A stretch of DNA of 64,000 bases from Anaerolineales bacterium. GTDB lineage: Bacteria > Chloroflexota > Anaerolineae > Anaerolineales > RBG-16-64-43. Below are positions 24,656 through 32,454 of this stretch, piece after piece; positions within the stretch are counted from its first letter, which is position 1, and the number at the start of each line of letters is the position of its first letter. The position numbers were made by a program, and so were the translations under genes. The notes below the pieces were generated by a model, which saw nothing but the letters and a program-made list of their open reading frames with translations, had not been told where the DNA came from and ran no database searches. The DNA is taken from NCBI GenBank assembly GCA_016928575.1, contig JAFGKK010000135.1:1-64000 (forward strand). Direction: 5' to 3'.

Positions 24656-25057
24656 ATGCCCGTTGTCCGCGTGCTGAGCATCGACGACGAAAAAGAAATC
24701 CTGGACCTGATCCGTCTGATTCTCGGACGCAAGGGGTATGAAGTCGAAGGCGCCATCGGCGGCGAGGCGGGGCTGGCGAAGGCGCGCTCGTGGAAGCCGG
24801 ATCTGATTCTGCTTGACCTGATGATGCCGGACATGGACGGCTGGGAGGTGTTCCACCGCATTCGGGCGGACGACACTCTGGCCAATGTCCCGGTGATTGT
24901 GGTCACCGCCCGGGCCCAGAGCATCGACCGGGTATTGGGGTTGCATGTCGCCCGGGTGAACGATTACGTCTCCAAACCCTTCACCCCGCAGGATTTGGTG
25001 GAGAGCGTGGAGCGGGTGCTGGCGGCAAGGTTCACCGGCAGGCCGCCGGCCGGATGA
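24656..25057 (+). CDS. Single-domain response regulator (CheY-like)
   Basis: A 133-residue receiver domain with the acidic pair D10/D11, phospho-acceptor D54 (LILLDLMMP), T83 (VVTARAQ) and K107 (VSKPFTP), so it should be phosphorylated by a histidine kinase. No output domain and no kinase gene nearby. Start has GGAGG five bases upstream. Divergent from the deacetylase/amidase gene. Confidence 0.93.
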   Translation: MPVVRVLSIDDEKEILDLIRLILGRKGYEVEGAIGGEAGLAKARSWKPDLILLDLMMPDMDGWEVFHRIRADDTLANVPVIVVTARAQSIDRVLGLHVARVNDYVSKPFTPQDLVESVERVLAARFTGRPPAG

Positions 25058-25116
25058 TCCCGCAAGCCTATATGGAAACCGCCAGCGCGCCGTCTCCGGC
25101 GCGTTTTAATTGAGGG

Positions 25117-25530
25117 ATGATGCGCGAAGCGGAGCTGACGCGTTCGTGCGGACGGACAGCGGCCGTGCGGCTGGCGCCGCAAGGCAGGCGGCTCGCCCGG
25201 CGGGTGAAAATCTGCCGCGGATTCGGCGCCAAGCTGCTCGGACTGATGTTCCGCAGGCGCCTGGCGGAAACCGAAGGCGCCTTGCTGGTGTATTCCCGCC
25301 CTTCGCGGACGGAAACTGTGATCCATATGTTCTTTGTCCCGTTCCCCCTGGGGGTTTTCTGGCTGGACGAGCGGGGAACGGTGGTCGACCGCGTGCGCGC
25401 CATGCCCTGGCGGCCGTTCTATGCTTCGGCCGTTCCGGCCTGCTACGTGCTGGAATTGCACCCGCGCGCTTTGGATGTCTTGCCTCGTGGCGGCCGTGTG
25501 GAGATGTATGAAGCGGATCCTCTTTCTTAG
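25117..25530 (+). CDS. DUF192 family protein
   Basis: A 137-residue protein matching DUF192 (RGFGAKLLGLMFRRRLAETE, VIHMFFVPFPLGVFWLDERG, CYVLELHPRAL), a small beta-barrel-like family of unknown activity often secreted or membrane-linked. No signal peptide is visible. The start is either ATG of the ATGATG at 25117-25122. The beginning contains the 20-base word shared with the mobile element (25113-25132). It overlaps the next gene by 23 bases. Confidence 0.85.
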   Translation: MMREAELTRSCGRTAAVRLAPQGRRLARRVKICRGFGAKLLGLMFRRRLAETEGALLVYSRPSRTETVIHMFFVPFPLGVFWLDERGTVVDRVRAMPWRPFYASAVPACYVLELHPRALDVLPRGGRVEMYEADPLS

Positions 25531-26896
25531 CCTGATTTTGATTCTTGCCCTTTGGCCGCGGACGCCTGCCGTACGGGCCCAGGTCGACGGTCCGGTTTAC
25601 ATCGTCCAGGAGGGAGATTCGTATTGGGCGATCGCCGACACGTTTAAGGTGACCATCCCCGATCTGCTCGCCGCCAATGGATTCGGGGAGAACCATATCA
25701 TCAACCCCGGCGACCGGATGGTTATCCCCGGATACGAGGGAATTCAAGGGATCCTTTCGACCCGGACGGTGGAATTGGGCGAGACGCTGGCGACCCTTTC
25801 GCTCAGCACCGGAATCCCCGCCGACATCCTGTTACGGCTGAACCGCCTGGTCAACCCTCAGCGGTTGTATGCCGGGCAGACTCTGATCGTCGTCGCTCCC
25901 GAGGAAGGATCCCCGGAGTTGATCCGCCGGGAAAACGGAAAGACCGTCACGCTCGCGGCGGGGACTCCGTTGCTCGCGGCGGCCGCCGCCGAGGGGGCGA
26001 ATCCGTGGGAACTGGCCGCTTGGAACGGCGTTTCCTCCCCGGCGGGCCAGTTTTCCGGGCAGAATCTGCTCGTCGTCGGAGGGGATCAGCCGTTGCGGGC
26101 GTGGCCGGCTCCCGTGGAGGACATTCAATTCAAATCCCTGCCGCTGGTCCAGGGGGAAACCGGCGAAGTCATCCTTTCGCTTTCCCAAGAAGCGCAGGTG
26201 GAAGGAACCCTTGGAGAATACACGCTGCACTTCCAAGACTGGAATGGGCAATGGGTGAGCCTGCAGGGCATCCACGGCCAGGCCAAACCGCAAACCTACC
26301 CGTTCACGCTGACGGTCGCGCTGGCCGACGGCCGCACCGCCGCCTTCCAACAGGACGTGCTGGTGATCAGCGGAAATTACCCGACCGAGCCCGATCTTAA
26401 AGTCCCGCCCGAAACGCTCGATCCGGCAACGATCGATTCGGAATCCGAGCAGGTCCGATCGATGGTCGCCCCATTTACCCAGGAGCGGTATTGGGACGAT
26501 TTGTTCCTCGCGCCCGCCAACAAAGGGATCACGTCGCTGTACGGCAACCGGCGCAGCTACAACAACGGCGCCTATTACTACTTTCACACCGGCGTGGACT
26601 ACGCCGCCCTGGAAAAGGATCCGTTCTACGCGCCGGCCGCCGGCCGGGTGATCTTCACCGGGCCGCTGACCATCTGCGGGAACACGACGATCCTCGACCA
26701 CGGTTGGGGCGTGTATTCCCGTTTCTGCCATCAGCAAACGATCAAAGTGCAAGTGGGCGAGATGGTTCAACCCGGCCAGGAAATCGGCCTGATCGGGCAT
26801 ACGGGACGAGCGGCAGGCCCCCACCTTCATTGGGAGATTTGGGTCGGGGGAATTCAAGTCAATCCGCTGACGTGGACGAAAGTGACGTTCCCGTAA
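25508..26896 (+). CDS. Secreted LysM / M23 peptidoglycan endopeptidase
   Basis: A 462-residue exported protein: signal peptide (MKRILFLSLILILALWPRTP, cut near AVRAQ), two or three LysM modules (about 30-80, 85-135 and a weaker third) that bind peptidoglycan, a beta domain, and a C-terminal M23 metallopeptidase. M23 signatures are FHTGVDYAA with its zinc histidine/aspartate and GPHLHWEIW with the catalytic histidines. It would cut peptide cross-links in the wall. GGAG ribosome site; overlaps DUF192 by 23 bases. Confidence 0.92.
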   Translation: MKRILFLSLILILALWPRTPAVRAQVDGPVYIVQEGDSYWAIADTFKVTIPDLLAANGFGENHIINPGDRMVIPGYEGIQGILSTRTVELGETLATLSLSTGIPADILLRLNRLVNPQRLYAGQTLIVVAPEEGSPELIRRENGKTVTLAAGTPLLAAAAAEGANPWELAAWNGVSSPAGQFSGQNLLVVGGDQPLRAWPAPVEDIQFKSLPLVQGETGEVILSLSQEAQVEGTLGEYTLHFQDWNGQWVSLQGIHGQAKPQTYPFTLTVALADGRTAAFQQDVLVISGNYPTEPDLKVPPETLDPATIDSESEQVRSMVAPFTQERYWDDLFLAPANKGITSLYGNRRSYNNGAYYYFHTGVDYAALEKDPFYAPAAGRVIFTGPLTICGNTTILDHGWGVYSRFCHQQTIKVQVGEMVQPGQEIGLIGHTGRAAGPHLHWEIWVGGIQVNPLTWTKVTFP

Positions 26897-27076
26897 TTTC
26901 CGCCCCTTGCGTTACCGGGCGGCTCCGCAGACCGACGTTCCGCGTCCGCGTCCCGCCGCCGGCCCGGTTTTGAACCCCTATCGCCCCTCTGTTTCCCTGT
27001 TTCCGCCCCAGGAGTAAAAATATACTGGAGCGAGCAGGTGATTCCCCCGGGTCGGCCGGGAAGGCGGGAGGTTTCC

Positions 27077-27988
27077 ATGGATGTCATCCAAGCCAAAGAA
27101 TTGGTGAAACGGTATGGGCCGGTTGCGGCGGTGGACGGGGTCACGTTCGAAGTCCGCGCCGGTGAAATCTTCGGCATGGTCGGCCCCAACGGAGCGGGCA
27201 AGACCACCACAATCGAATGCTGCGAGGGTTTGCGCCGGCCGGACGGGGGATCGCTGCGGGTTCTGGGGATGGATCCGCGGGCCGACGAGAAGGCGCTCCG
27301 CAAACGGACCGGCGTGCAACTGCAAACCGCCGCCCTCCCCCCGCGGTTGAAGGTCTGGGAGGCGCTGGATCTTTTCGGCGCGTTCTACAATCCCCCGGCG
27401 GATTGGAAGCTGTTGATGGAGCGGATGGGTTTGGCGGAGAAGCGCAACGCGTACGTGTCGAAGCTTTCCGGAGGCCAGCGCCAGCGGCTGTTCATCGCCC
27501 TTTCGCTGCTCAACGATCCGGAATTGGTGTTTCTGGACGAGCTGACCACCGGGTTGGATCCGCAGGCGCGGCGCGCCATGTGGGATTTGGTGCTCGACAT
27601 CCGCGCCAAGGGCAAAACCGTGTTCCTGACGACGCATTTCATGGAAGAGGCGGAGCGGCTGTGCGACCGGGTGGCGATTCTCGACCATGGGCGGATCATC
27701 GCGCTTGATGCGCCGCAAAACCTGGTGCGCGGGCTGGGCGCCGAGAACCGGGTGATCTTCGAAACCGACGATTGGTTCCCGGCCGAGGATCTGTGCCGGG
27801 CGCCGGGTGCGGCGCGGGCGGAACGGACGGGGGAGCGCGTCACCGTGTACGGCCGCGGCGACGCGCTGGTGGGCGGAGTGGTGAACCTGCTTGCGGCGAA
27901 GGGCATCCGCTACCGCGGCTTGCGAACCGAACAGCCCTCGCTCGACGACGTCTTTCTCGCCCTGACCGGACGCGAACTCCGGGATTAA
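27077..27988 (+). CDS. ABC transporter ATP-binding protein (ABC-2 type exporter)
   Basis: A 303-residue ATPase with Walker A GPNGAGKTTT (36-45), signature LSGGQRQRL, Walker B LVFLDELTTGLD and the H-loop TTHFMEEAE. The C-terminal extension (about 215-303) is typical of DrrA/CcmA-type ATPases of drug or glycan exporters. GGGAGG precedes ATG 27077. A possible -10 box (TATACT) lies near 27023. Works with the permease encoded nine bases downstream. Confidence 0.94.
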   Translation: MDVIQAKELVKRYGPVAAVDGVTFEVRAGEIFGMVGPNGAGKTTTIECCEGLRRPDGGSLRVLGMDPRADEKALRKRTGVQLQTAALPPRLKVWEALDLFGAFYNPPADWKLLMERMGLAEKRNAYVSKLSGGQRQRLFIALSLLNDPELVFLDELTTGLDPQARRAMWDLVLDIRAKGKTVFLTTHFMEEAERLCDRVAILDHGRIIALDAPQNLVRGLGAENRVIFETDDWFPAEDLCRAPGAARAERTGERVTVYGRGDALVGGVVNLLAAKGIRYRGLRTEQPSLDDVFLALTGRELRD

Positions 27989-27997
27989 GGAGGACCC

Positions 27998-28741
27998 ATG
28001 CGCGCTTTGGCCAAACTGACCCTGATCCAGATCAAACTCTTCCTACGCGAGCCGATCGCGCTGTTCTTTACGCTCGCCTACGCGCCGATGATGCTGGTGT
28101 TGTTCGGGTCGATCTACGGCAACGAGCCGATCGCCACGTTCGGCGGGCGCGGAACGGTGGACGTCTCGGTCCCCGCCTACATCGGCCTGATCATCATCAG
28201 CGTGGGTTTGATGAGCGTTCCGATCGCCACTTCCAGCAGCCGGGAGGCCGGGGTGCTGCGCCGCTTCCGGGTGACGCCCCTTCCGCCGGCGCTGTACCTG
28301 CTCTCCGACGTGACGGTCTACTTCCTGATGACCCTGGCGGGCGTGATCCTGCTTGTCCTGGTCGGCCGGTTCGGCTACAACATGCGGTTCGACGGGAACA
28401 TCCTAAGCGTGCTCGGCGGTTTCAGCCTGGGAACCCTGGCGATCCTGGCTTGCGGATACCTGATCGCCGGCCTCGCGCCGACGGCCCGGATCGCCCAGAC
28501 GGCGGGGATGGTGATCGCCTTTCCGATGATGTTCCTCTCCGGAGCGACCATCCCGACGGAATTCCTTCCGGATACCGTCCGCACGGTCGGAAAATTCCTT
28601 CCGGTCACCCATGTCGTCACCCTGATGCAAGGATTGTGGAAGGGCGATTCGTGGAGCGCCCATGGAACCGAGGCGCTCGTCCTGGCGGGCATTCTGGTGG
28701 CGGGGGTGTTCTTGGCGGCGAAAACCTTCCGCTGGGAGTAA
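27998..28741 (+). CDS. ABC-2 type transporter permease
   Basis: A 247-residue membrane protein with about six helices (LFFTLAYAPMMLVLFGSIYG; IGLIIISVGLMSVPIATSSS; MVIAFPMMFLSGATIPTEFL). The last motif, with Pro-Thr-Glu-Phe-Leu-Pro, is the common ABC-2 permease signature. AAGGAGG ribosome site at ideal spacing. Partner of the ATPase just upstream; substrate unknown. Confidence 0.93.
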   Translation: MRALAKLTLIQIKLFLREPIALFFTLAYAPMMLVLFGSIYGNEPIATFGGRGTVDVSVPAYIGLIIISVGLMSVPIATSSSREAGVLRRFRVTPLPPALYLLSDVTVYFLMTLAGVILLVLVGRFGYNMRFDGNILSVLGGFSLGTLAILACGYLIAGLAPTARIAQTAGMVIAFPMMFLSGATIPTEFLPDTVRTVGKFLPVTHVVTLMQGLWKGDSWSAHGTEALVLAGILVAGVFLAAKTFRWE

Positions 28742-28764
28742 TCCTGAGATCGCCGAATAAGTCA

Positions 28765-28895
28765 TCCTGAGCCCGCCCCGGAACGCCCACCGGGCGGGCC
28801 GGGGGTCGCGTTCTTTACGGTTGAAGGATCTGTCCTTCAGAAAAACCACAAGGTGGGCTGACGGGCCGGGGATTGCACAGTGCCGTCAGCCCACC
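28765..28895. repeat. Intergenic repeat with GTCATCCTGAGC word and a 13-bp inverted repeat
   Basis: GTCATCCTGAGC followed later by GAAGGATCTG is a dispersed intergenic word seen in many bacteria. At 28852-28864 and 28883-28895 the arms GGTGGGCTGACGG / CCGTCAGCCCACC pair perfectly around 18 bases. No T tract. Confidence 0.5.
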
Positions 28896-28935
28896 CTGCT
28901 CTTATGCGCCGCCGCGGGAATGGTCCGACAATGGG

Positions 28936-28941
28936 TATAAT
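28936..28941 (+). promoter_or_regulatory. -10 box upstream of the Tat lipoprotein gene
   Basis: TATAAT, 16 bases before the ATG at 28958, would give a leader of about ten bases. No clear -35 box. Confidence 0.4.
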
Positions 28942-28957
28942 GAAACCATTGGATGTC

Positions 28958-30331
28958 ATGACACCTTTGCGAAAAGCTGGCGCGGATCAACCGGCGGAAC
29001 AGCCGACTCACGGGGTGACCCGGCGGGATTTTCTTCGCGTTATGCTCCGGGCCGCCGGAGGCGCTGTAGCGGTGGGATATTTGGGCGGGTGTGCTCCGGC
29101 CGAAGAAGACCCGGCGCCGACGATGGACGTTTCTTCTGCGCCATCGGGCACCCCGATGCAAGAAGCGGCGCCGGCTATAGTCCTCAATCCGGAAGCACGG
29201 ATTCCGGAAGGAATGGTATACCCCGCAGAAGTGCTTGACATTGATTTTGGCGCCCACATTTTGGTTCCCAACCGGGAGTATTTTCTGGAGACGAAGGACA
29301 ATGTTGCCGAATCGATGCTCGGGCACCTCCAGGCACATCTGGCATATGAGAAGATGATTTCAGGAGATACTATAGAAGAGCTGGATGCCGATTTATTTGA
29401 GAAATATCACGTTCACCTGAGCGCATTTGCCGGTGACGGATCGCTTCTTGTTCTCCAGAAAAAAGCAACCGGTGAGTTCATGGTTCCGCGCCTGACCGCA
29501 GGGGAAGAGGCGGGACAACTGTGCCGGGACCTCATGATTCCACGATGGGTGGTAGATAGCCCGATCGGCGGAGAAATAGAAGGGCATAGGTATTTTGAAT
29601 TTACACTGATTAAAGCCAGCGAGCCTGGTGCCGACATGGCTACTCATTGGCCGATACTCGTAAACGTTAATTGGGAAAATACGCCCACAGAATGGTATAA
29701 CGCGGATTTGGGGAAGTTTATGAACATCGGCCCTGCTCCCACAGAAACAGCCGAGCCGAGGCCAATATATGCCACGGAAGCCGTTCGGCCGAAAGATTTT
29801 TCAGTCCATGAAAGCTTGAGGCCCATACAACAGGACGTTATTGACCATCCGCTCCTGGCAGAACCCGGGCCGGTTGATTTCAATCCGTTTCGGACGGATA
29901 TCAAATCCTCGCGTACAGCAATTATTTTTCGCTGCAAGTACGGCATAACGTGTATAGACCGTGCGTATGTGCGCGTCGGCGAGGATCATTATATCGTCTG
30001 GGAAATCCGTAATCCCGGAGATAAACAATCAAGATCGGTGACTACGTATGTCGGTGGGAATAGTAAAGAGGCTAATTATATTCAAGGAGACATAATGGCA
30101 ATGCTCGATCAAATAAATATGTATAAACAAGGCCGTGGCGTTGGCCTTGACTTCTATTTGGTAACAACACTTTACAAGACGTTTGACAATCCGGCACTCA
30201 ATACGCTGCTGTTAGATAGGCCACCAGAGCAACAGAAAGAGGTGGACACATTTGAGGATGACCATATCATCACCGATGCCATGCAGTATGTCCCCGTGTG
30301 GCTGAGCCGCATAGACCCGAACTTCCTCTAA
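28958..30331 (+). CDS. Tat-exported lipoprotein of unknown function
   Basis: A 457-residue protein with a twin-arginine signal (TRRDFL at 21-26, hydrophobic stretch, then GGC with Cys45), so it is exported folded and lipid-anchored. After a short Pro/Ala/Ser linker the body is mixed alpha/beta (IVLNPEARIPEGMVYPAEVL; VGEDHYIVWEIRNPGDKQ). I recognise no family or cofactor motif. Base composition is clearly more AT-rich than the neighbours, suggesting acquisition. I chose ATG 28958; in-frame ATGs at 28931 and 28940 overlap or precede the -10 box. Confidence 0.75.
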   Translation: MTPLRKAGADQPAEQPTHGVTRRDFLRVMLRAAGGAVAVGYLGGCAPAEEDPAPTMDVSSAPSGTPMQEAAPAIVLNPEARIPEGMVYPAEVLDIDFGAHILVPNREYFLETKDNVAESMLGHLQAHLAYEKMISGDTIEELDADLFEKYHVHLSAFAGDGSLLVLQKKATGEFMVPRLTAGEEAGQLCRDLMIPRWVVDSPIGGEIEGHRYFEFTLIKASEPGADMATHWPILVNVNWENTPTEWYNADLGKFMNIGPAPTETAEPRPIYATEAVRPKDFSVHESLRPIQQDVIDHPLLAEPGPVDFNPFRTDIKSSRTAIIFRCKYGITCIDRAYVRVGEDHYIVWEIRNPGDKQSRSVTTYVGGNSKEANYIQGDIMAMLDQINMYKQGRGVGLDFYLVTTLYKTFDNPALNTLLLDRPPEQQKEVDTFEDDHIITDAMQYVPVWLSRIDPNFL

Positions 30332-30386
30332 CTGTAACCGCCCCGCCTTGCGGGACGTTCGGGGTAGTATTTACTTAATCTATACT

Positions 30387-30998
30387 ATGAAATTTCTTAC
30401 TGCCATATGCTCGTGTGTTTTCATCATTCTTCTTGGTTTCTACATCCTGCTTCAGGCATATGTCCGTCCGGTTCCGGCAGGCGAACCGTATGACACGATC
30501 AGGGTGGCGGTTGGCAGGACGCTTCGGTCCGCATGGATACAACGGGCAGCGTGGGCGCGCACAGTGTACCGCACAGTACTACGCAACAGCGACAAGATCG
30601 TATTCTTTCCGCCGCGCATTATGGCGCGGTATGATTTTAAAGGAGAGACTATTGGCTATATATCGTACGGCAGGGTGGTCGCATGGGACTGGCAGGAGAG
30701 GCTCCTGACCATCAGTTCCTATACAGGGAACGTCATTTCTGTGCGTTTTGATCCGACAGTCTATGAGCAGACCGCCACACTTGCCGAGCTTGGACAATAC
30801 GGAGGAGCAGTGGAGTCGAAGCCCGTCCAGATGGTGAGGTCGCTGCCTGTTCCTAACTTAGAGACGCTGTTTTGCCCCGATGACGTCCTGGAGATGACGA
30901 CCCGCACCTATCAGGAGCTAGGCGGCGCTTCTCCCGCCAGTCCGCTAGTCCCGAACCAGTTGGTATTATCATTTCGCCTATGCCAAAACGCGCAATAA
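30387..30998 (+). CDS. Membrane-anchored protein of unknown function
   Basis: A 203-residue protein with one N-terminal membrane helix (FLTAICSCVFIILLGFYILL) and a soluble part without recognised motif (IGYISYGRVVAWDWQERLLT). Same lower-GC composition as the Tat lipoprotein gene upstream, 56 bases away, so the two may have arrived together. TATACT lies directly against the ATG at 30387, so the true promoter or start is uncertain; TTG 30348 is an alternative start. Confidence 0.65.
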   Translation: MKFLTAICSCVFIILLGFYILLQAYVRPVPAGEPYDTIRVAVGRTLRSAWIQRAAWARTVYRTVLRNSDKIVFFPPRIMARYDFKGETIGYISYGRVVAWDWQERLLTISSYTGNVISVRFDPTVYEQTATLAELGQYGGAVESKPVQMVRSLPVPNLETLFCPDDVLEMTTRTYQELGGASPASPLVPNQLVLSFRLCQNAQ

Positions 30999-31162
30999 CG
31001 TCAGTTCTTGTTTTTTGCATTCTGCTGGCATCTGCAATATTTCTGATGCCTGCCAACCTGCAAACCCATGGGCAGGCGCTCTATCCGTGCAGTGACGTGG
31101 GCGGAGGGCGCTGTCCTGGCGGCCAAAACTTTCTGCTGGGAATGGCCCTCCAGCCCCATTGA
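30980..31162 (+). CDS. Possible small exported protein (60 residues)
   Basis: Overlaps the end of the previous gene by 19 bases. Residues 1-30 look like a signal peptide (RAITSVLVFCILLASAIFLM), then a short Cys/Gly-rich tail (PCSDVGGGRCPGGQ). No ribosome site, so translation is doubtful. Lower-GC like its two neighbours. Confidence 0.35.
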   Translation: MPKRAITSVLVFCILLASAIFLMPANLQTHGQALYPCSDVGGGRCPGGQNFLLGMALQPH

Positions 31163-31175
31163 ATTTCCACCCCCT

Positions 31176-31250
31176 TTCACCGCAGAGTCACAAAAGGCGC
31201 AAAAAAGGATATAAAAACAGAAATCTTCGCGTCCTTTGCGATAAATGGGG
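31176..31250. repeat. Dispersed CACCGCAGAG-type repeat, copy 2
   Basis: TTTCACCGCAGAGTCACAAA, then GGCGCAAAAAAGGAT and, further on, TCTTCGCGTCCTTTGCG. Matches copies at 7023, 57307 and 58578. Confidence 0.6.
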
Positions 31251-31297
31251 TATTTCGTGGGATATCGAGTACAATCCCCGCCTATTCCGGATCCGCC

Positions 31298-32347
31298 ATG
31301 AAAACCTACAAACTTTTTTTCCTCGGTTTTGGAACCATCGGCCGCGCGTTGGCCCGCCTGTTGTTGGAAAAGGACGTTATCCTGCGCGATATGTACGGGG
31401 TGTCGTTCGCGACGGCCGCGGTCGCCACCCGCCGGCACGGTTGCGCGATGGATCCCGCGGGATTGGATTTGAGCGAAGTGCTCCGACACGCGGATTCCGG
31501 CGCGCCGATCGGGAAGAAGGCGTGTGACGAAAAAGATTTGGAGACCGCGCTGAGGGCGTCGCGGGCGGACATCCTGGTGGAGCTTACACCGACCGACCGG
31601 GCAAGCGGCGAACCCGCGATCGCCCACATCCGTACCGCGCTACAATCCGGGATGCATGTCGTCACGGCCAACAAAGGTCCGGTGGCCTTCGCCTACCGCG
31701 AATTGCGCGATCTGGCGGAAAAAGCCGGGCGCCGATTCCTTTTCGAGGCCGCCGTCATGGACGGCACGCCGGTTTTTTCGCTGCGGCGGGAGGCGCTGCC
31801 GTCGGCGCGCATCCTGGGATTCCGCGCGATATTGAACTCGACCACGAATTACCTGCTCGGCCGGATGGAAGAGGGGATGGATTTCGAAGAGGCGGTCGGG
31901 GCGGCGCAGAAGGTCGGAATCGCCGAGACCGATCCGATGGCGGACGTCGAGGGCTGGGACGCGGTGTTGAAGGTGGCGGCTTTGGTAAACGTTTGGATGG
32001 AGTACCCTATGCGGCCGGAGGAGGTCTTCCGGCAGGGAATCGGCGGATTGAACCCCGCCGCCGTCCGGCGCGCCCGGTCGGAAGGGCGCCCATATAAATT
32101 GGTCTGCCGCGCCGCCCGCGCGGCGGCGGGGGTGGCGGCATCCGTGCGGCCGGAGCAGGTCGCCGCGGACGATCCGTTGGCGTCCGTCCGCGGCACCGGG
32201 ACGATGCTATGCCTGGAATCCGACGCACTGCCAGGGCTGAGCATCAGCGGCGCCGAACCCAGCCCCCGGACGACCGCCTACGGGCTATTGTCAGATATCC
32301 TGAGCATCGCCCGCGGAGAGCCCCCTCCTTCATCCTCCCCCGTTTAG
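31298..32347 (+). CDS. hom: Homoserine dehydrogenase (no ACT domain)
   Basis: Reduces aspartate semialdehyde to homoserine with NAD(P)H, in the threonine/methionine pathway. The 349-residue product has the Rossmann motif FLGFGTIGRAL (8-18), VVTANKGPVA with the conserved lysine region (about 123-132), NSTTNYLL, and the DVEGWDAVLKVAAL catalytic segment. The regulatory ACT domain of longer forms is missing, so feedback control would differ. Its stop codon lies inside a 30-bp palindrome. Confidence 0.93.
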   Translation: MKTYKLFFLGFGTIGRALARLLLEKDVILRDMYGVSFATAAVATRRHGCAMDPAGLDLSEVLRHADSGAPIGKKACDEKDLETALRASRADILVELTPTDRASGEPAIAHIRTALQSGMHVVTANKGPVAFAYRELRDLAEKAGRRFLFEAAVMDGTPVFSLRREALPSARILGFRAILNSTTNYLLGRMEEGMDFEEAVGAAQKVGIAETDPMADVEGWDAVLKVAALVNVWMEYPMRPEEVFRQGIGGLNPAAVRRARSEGRPYKLVCRAARAAAGVAASVRPEQVAADDPLASVRGTGTMLCLESDALPGLSISGAEPSPRTTAYGLLSDILSIARGEPPPSSSPV

Positions 32348-32384
32348 CGCGTTACGCTAAACGGGGGAGGATGAAGGAGGGGGC
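32320..32384. terminator. Perfect 30-bp palindrome spanning the hom stop codon
   Basis: Arms 32320-32349 and 32355-32384 are exactly complementary over 30 bases with a five-base loop. The hom stop (32345-32347) lies in the left arm, so the last ten or so codons of hom are part of the hairpin. It shares the pyrimidine-arm/purine-arm style of the copies at 34764, 36212 and elsewhere. It can act as a bidirectional transcription barrier before aspS. Confidence 0.75.
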
Positions 32385-32454
32385 CATCCGGTATAATCCG
32401 CATCCATCCGCGCGGTCGGTCGGGCCCGCGGAAGTCGCGTTTTTGGAGGCAGGC

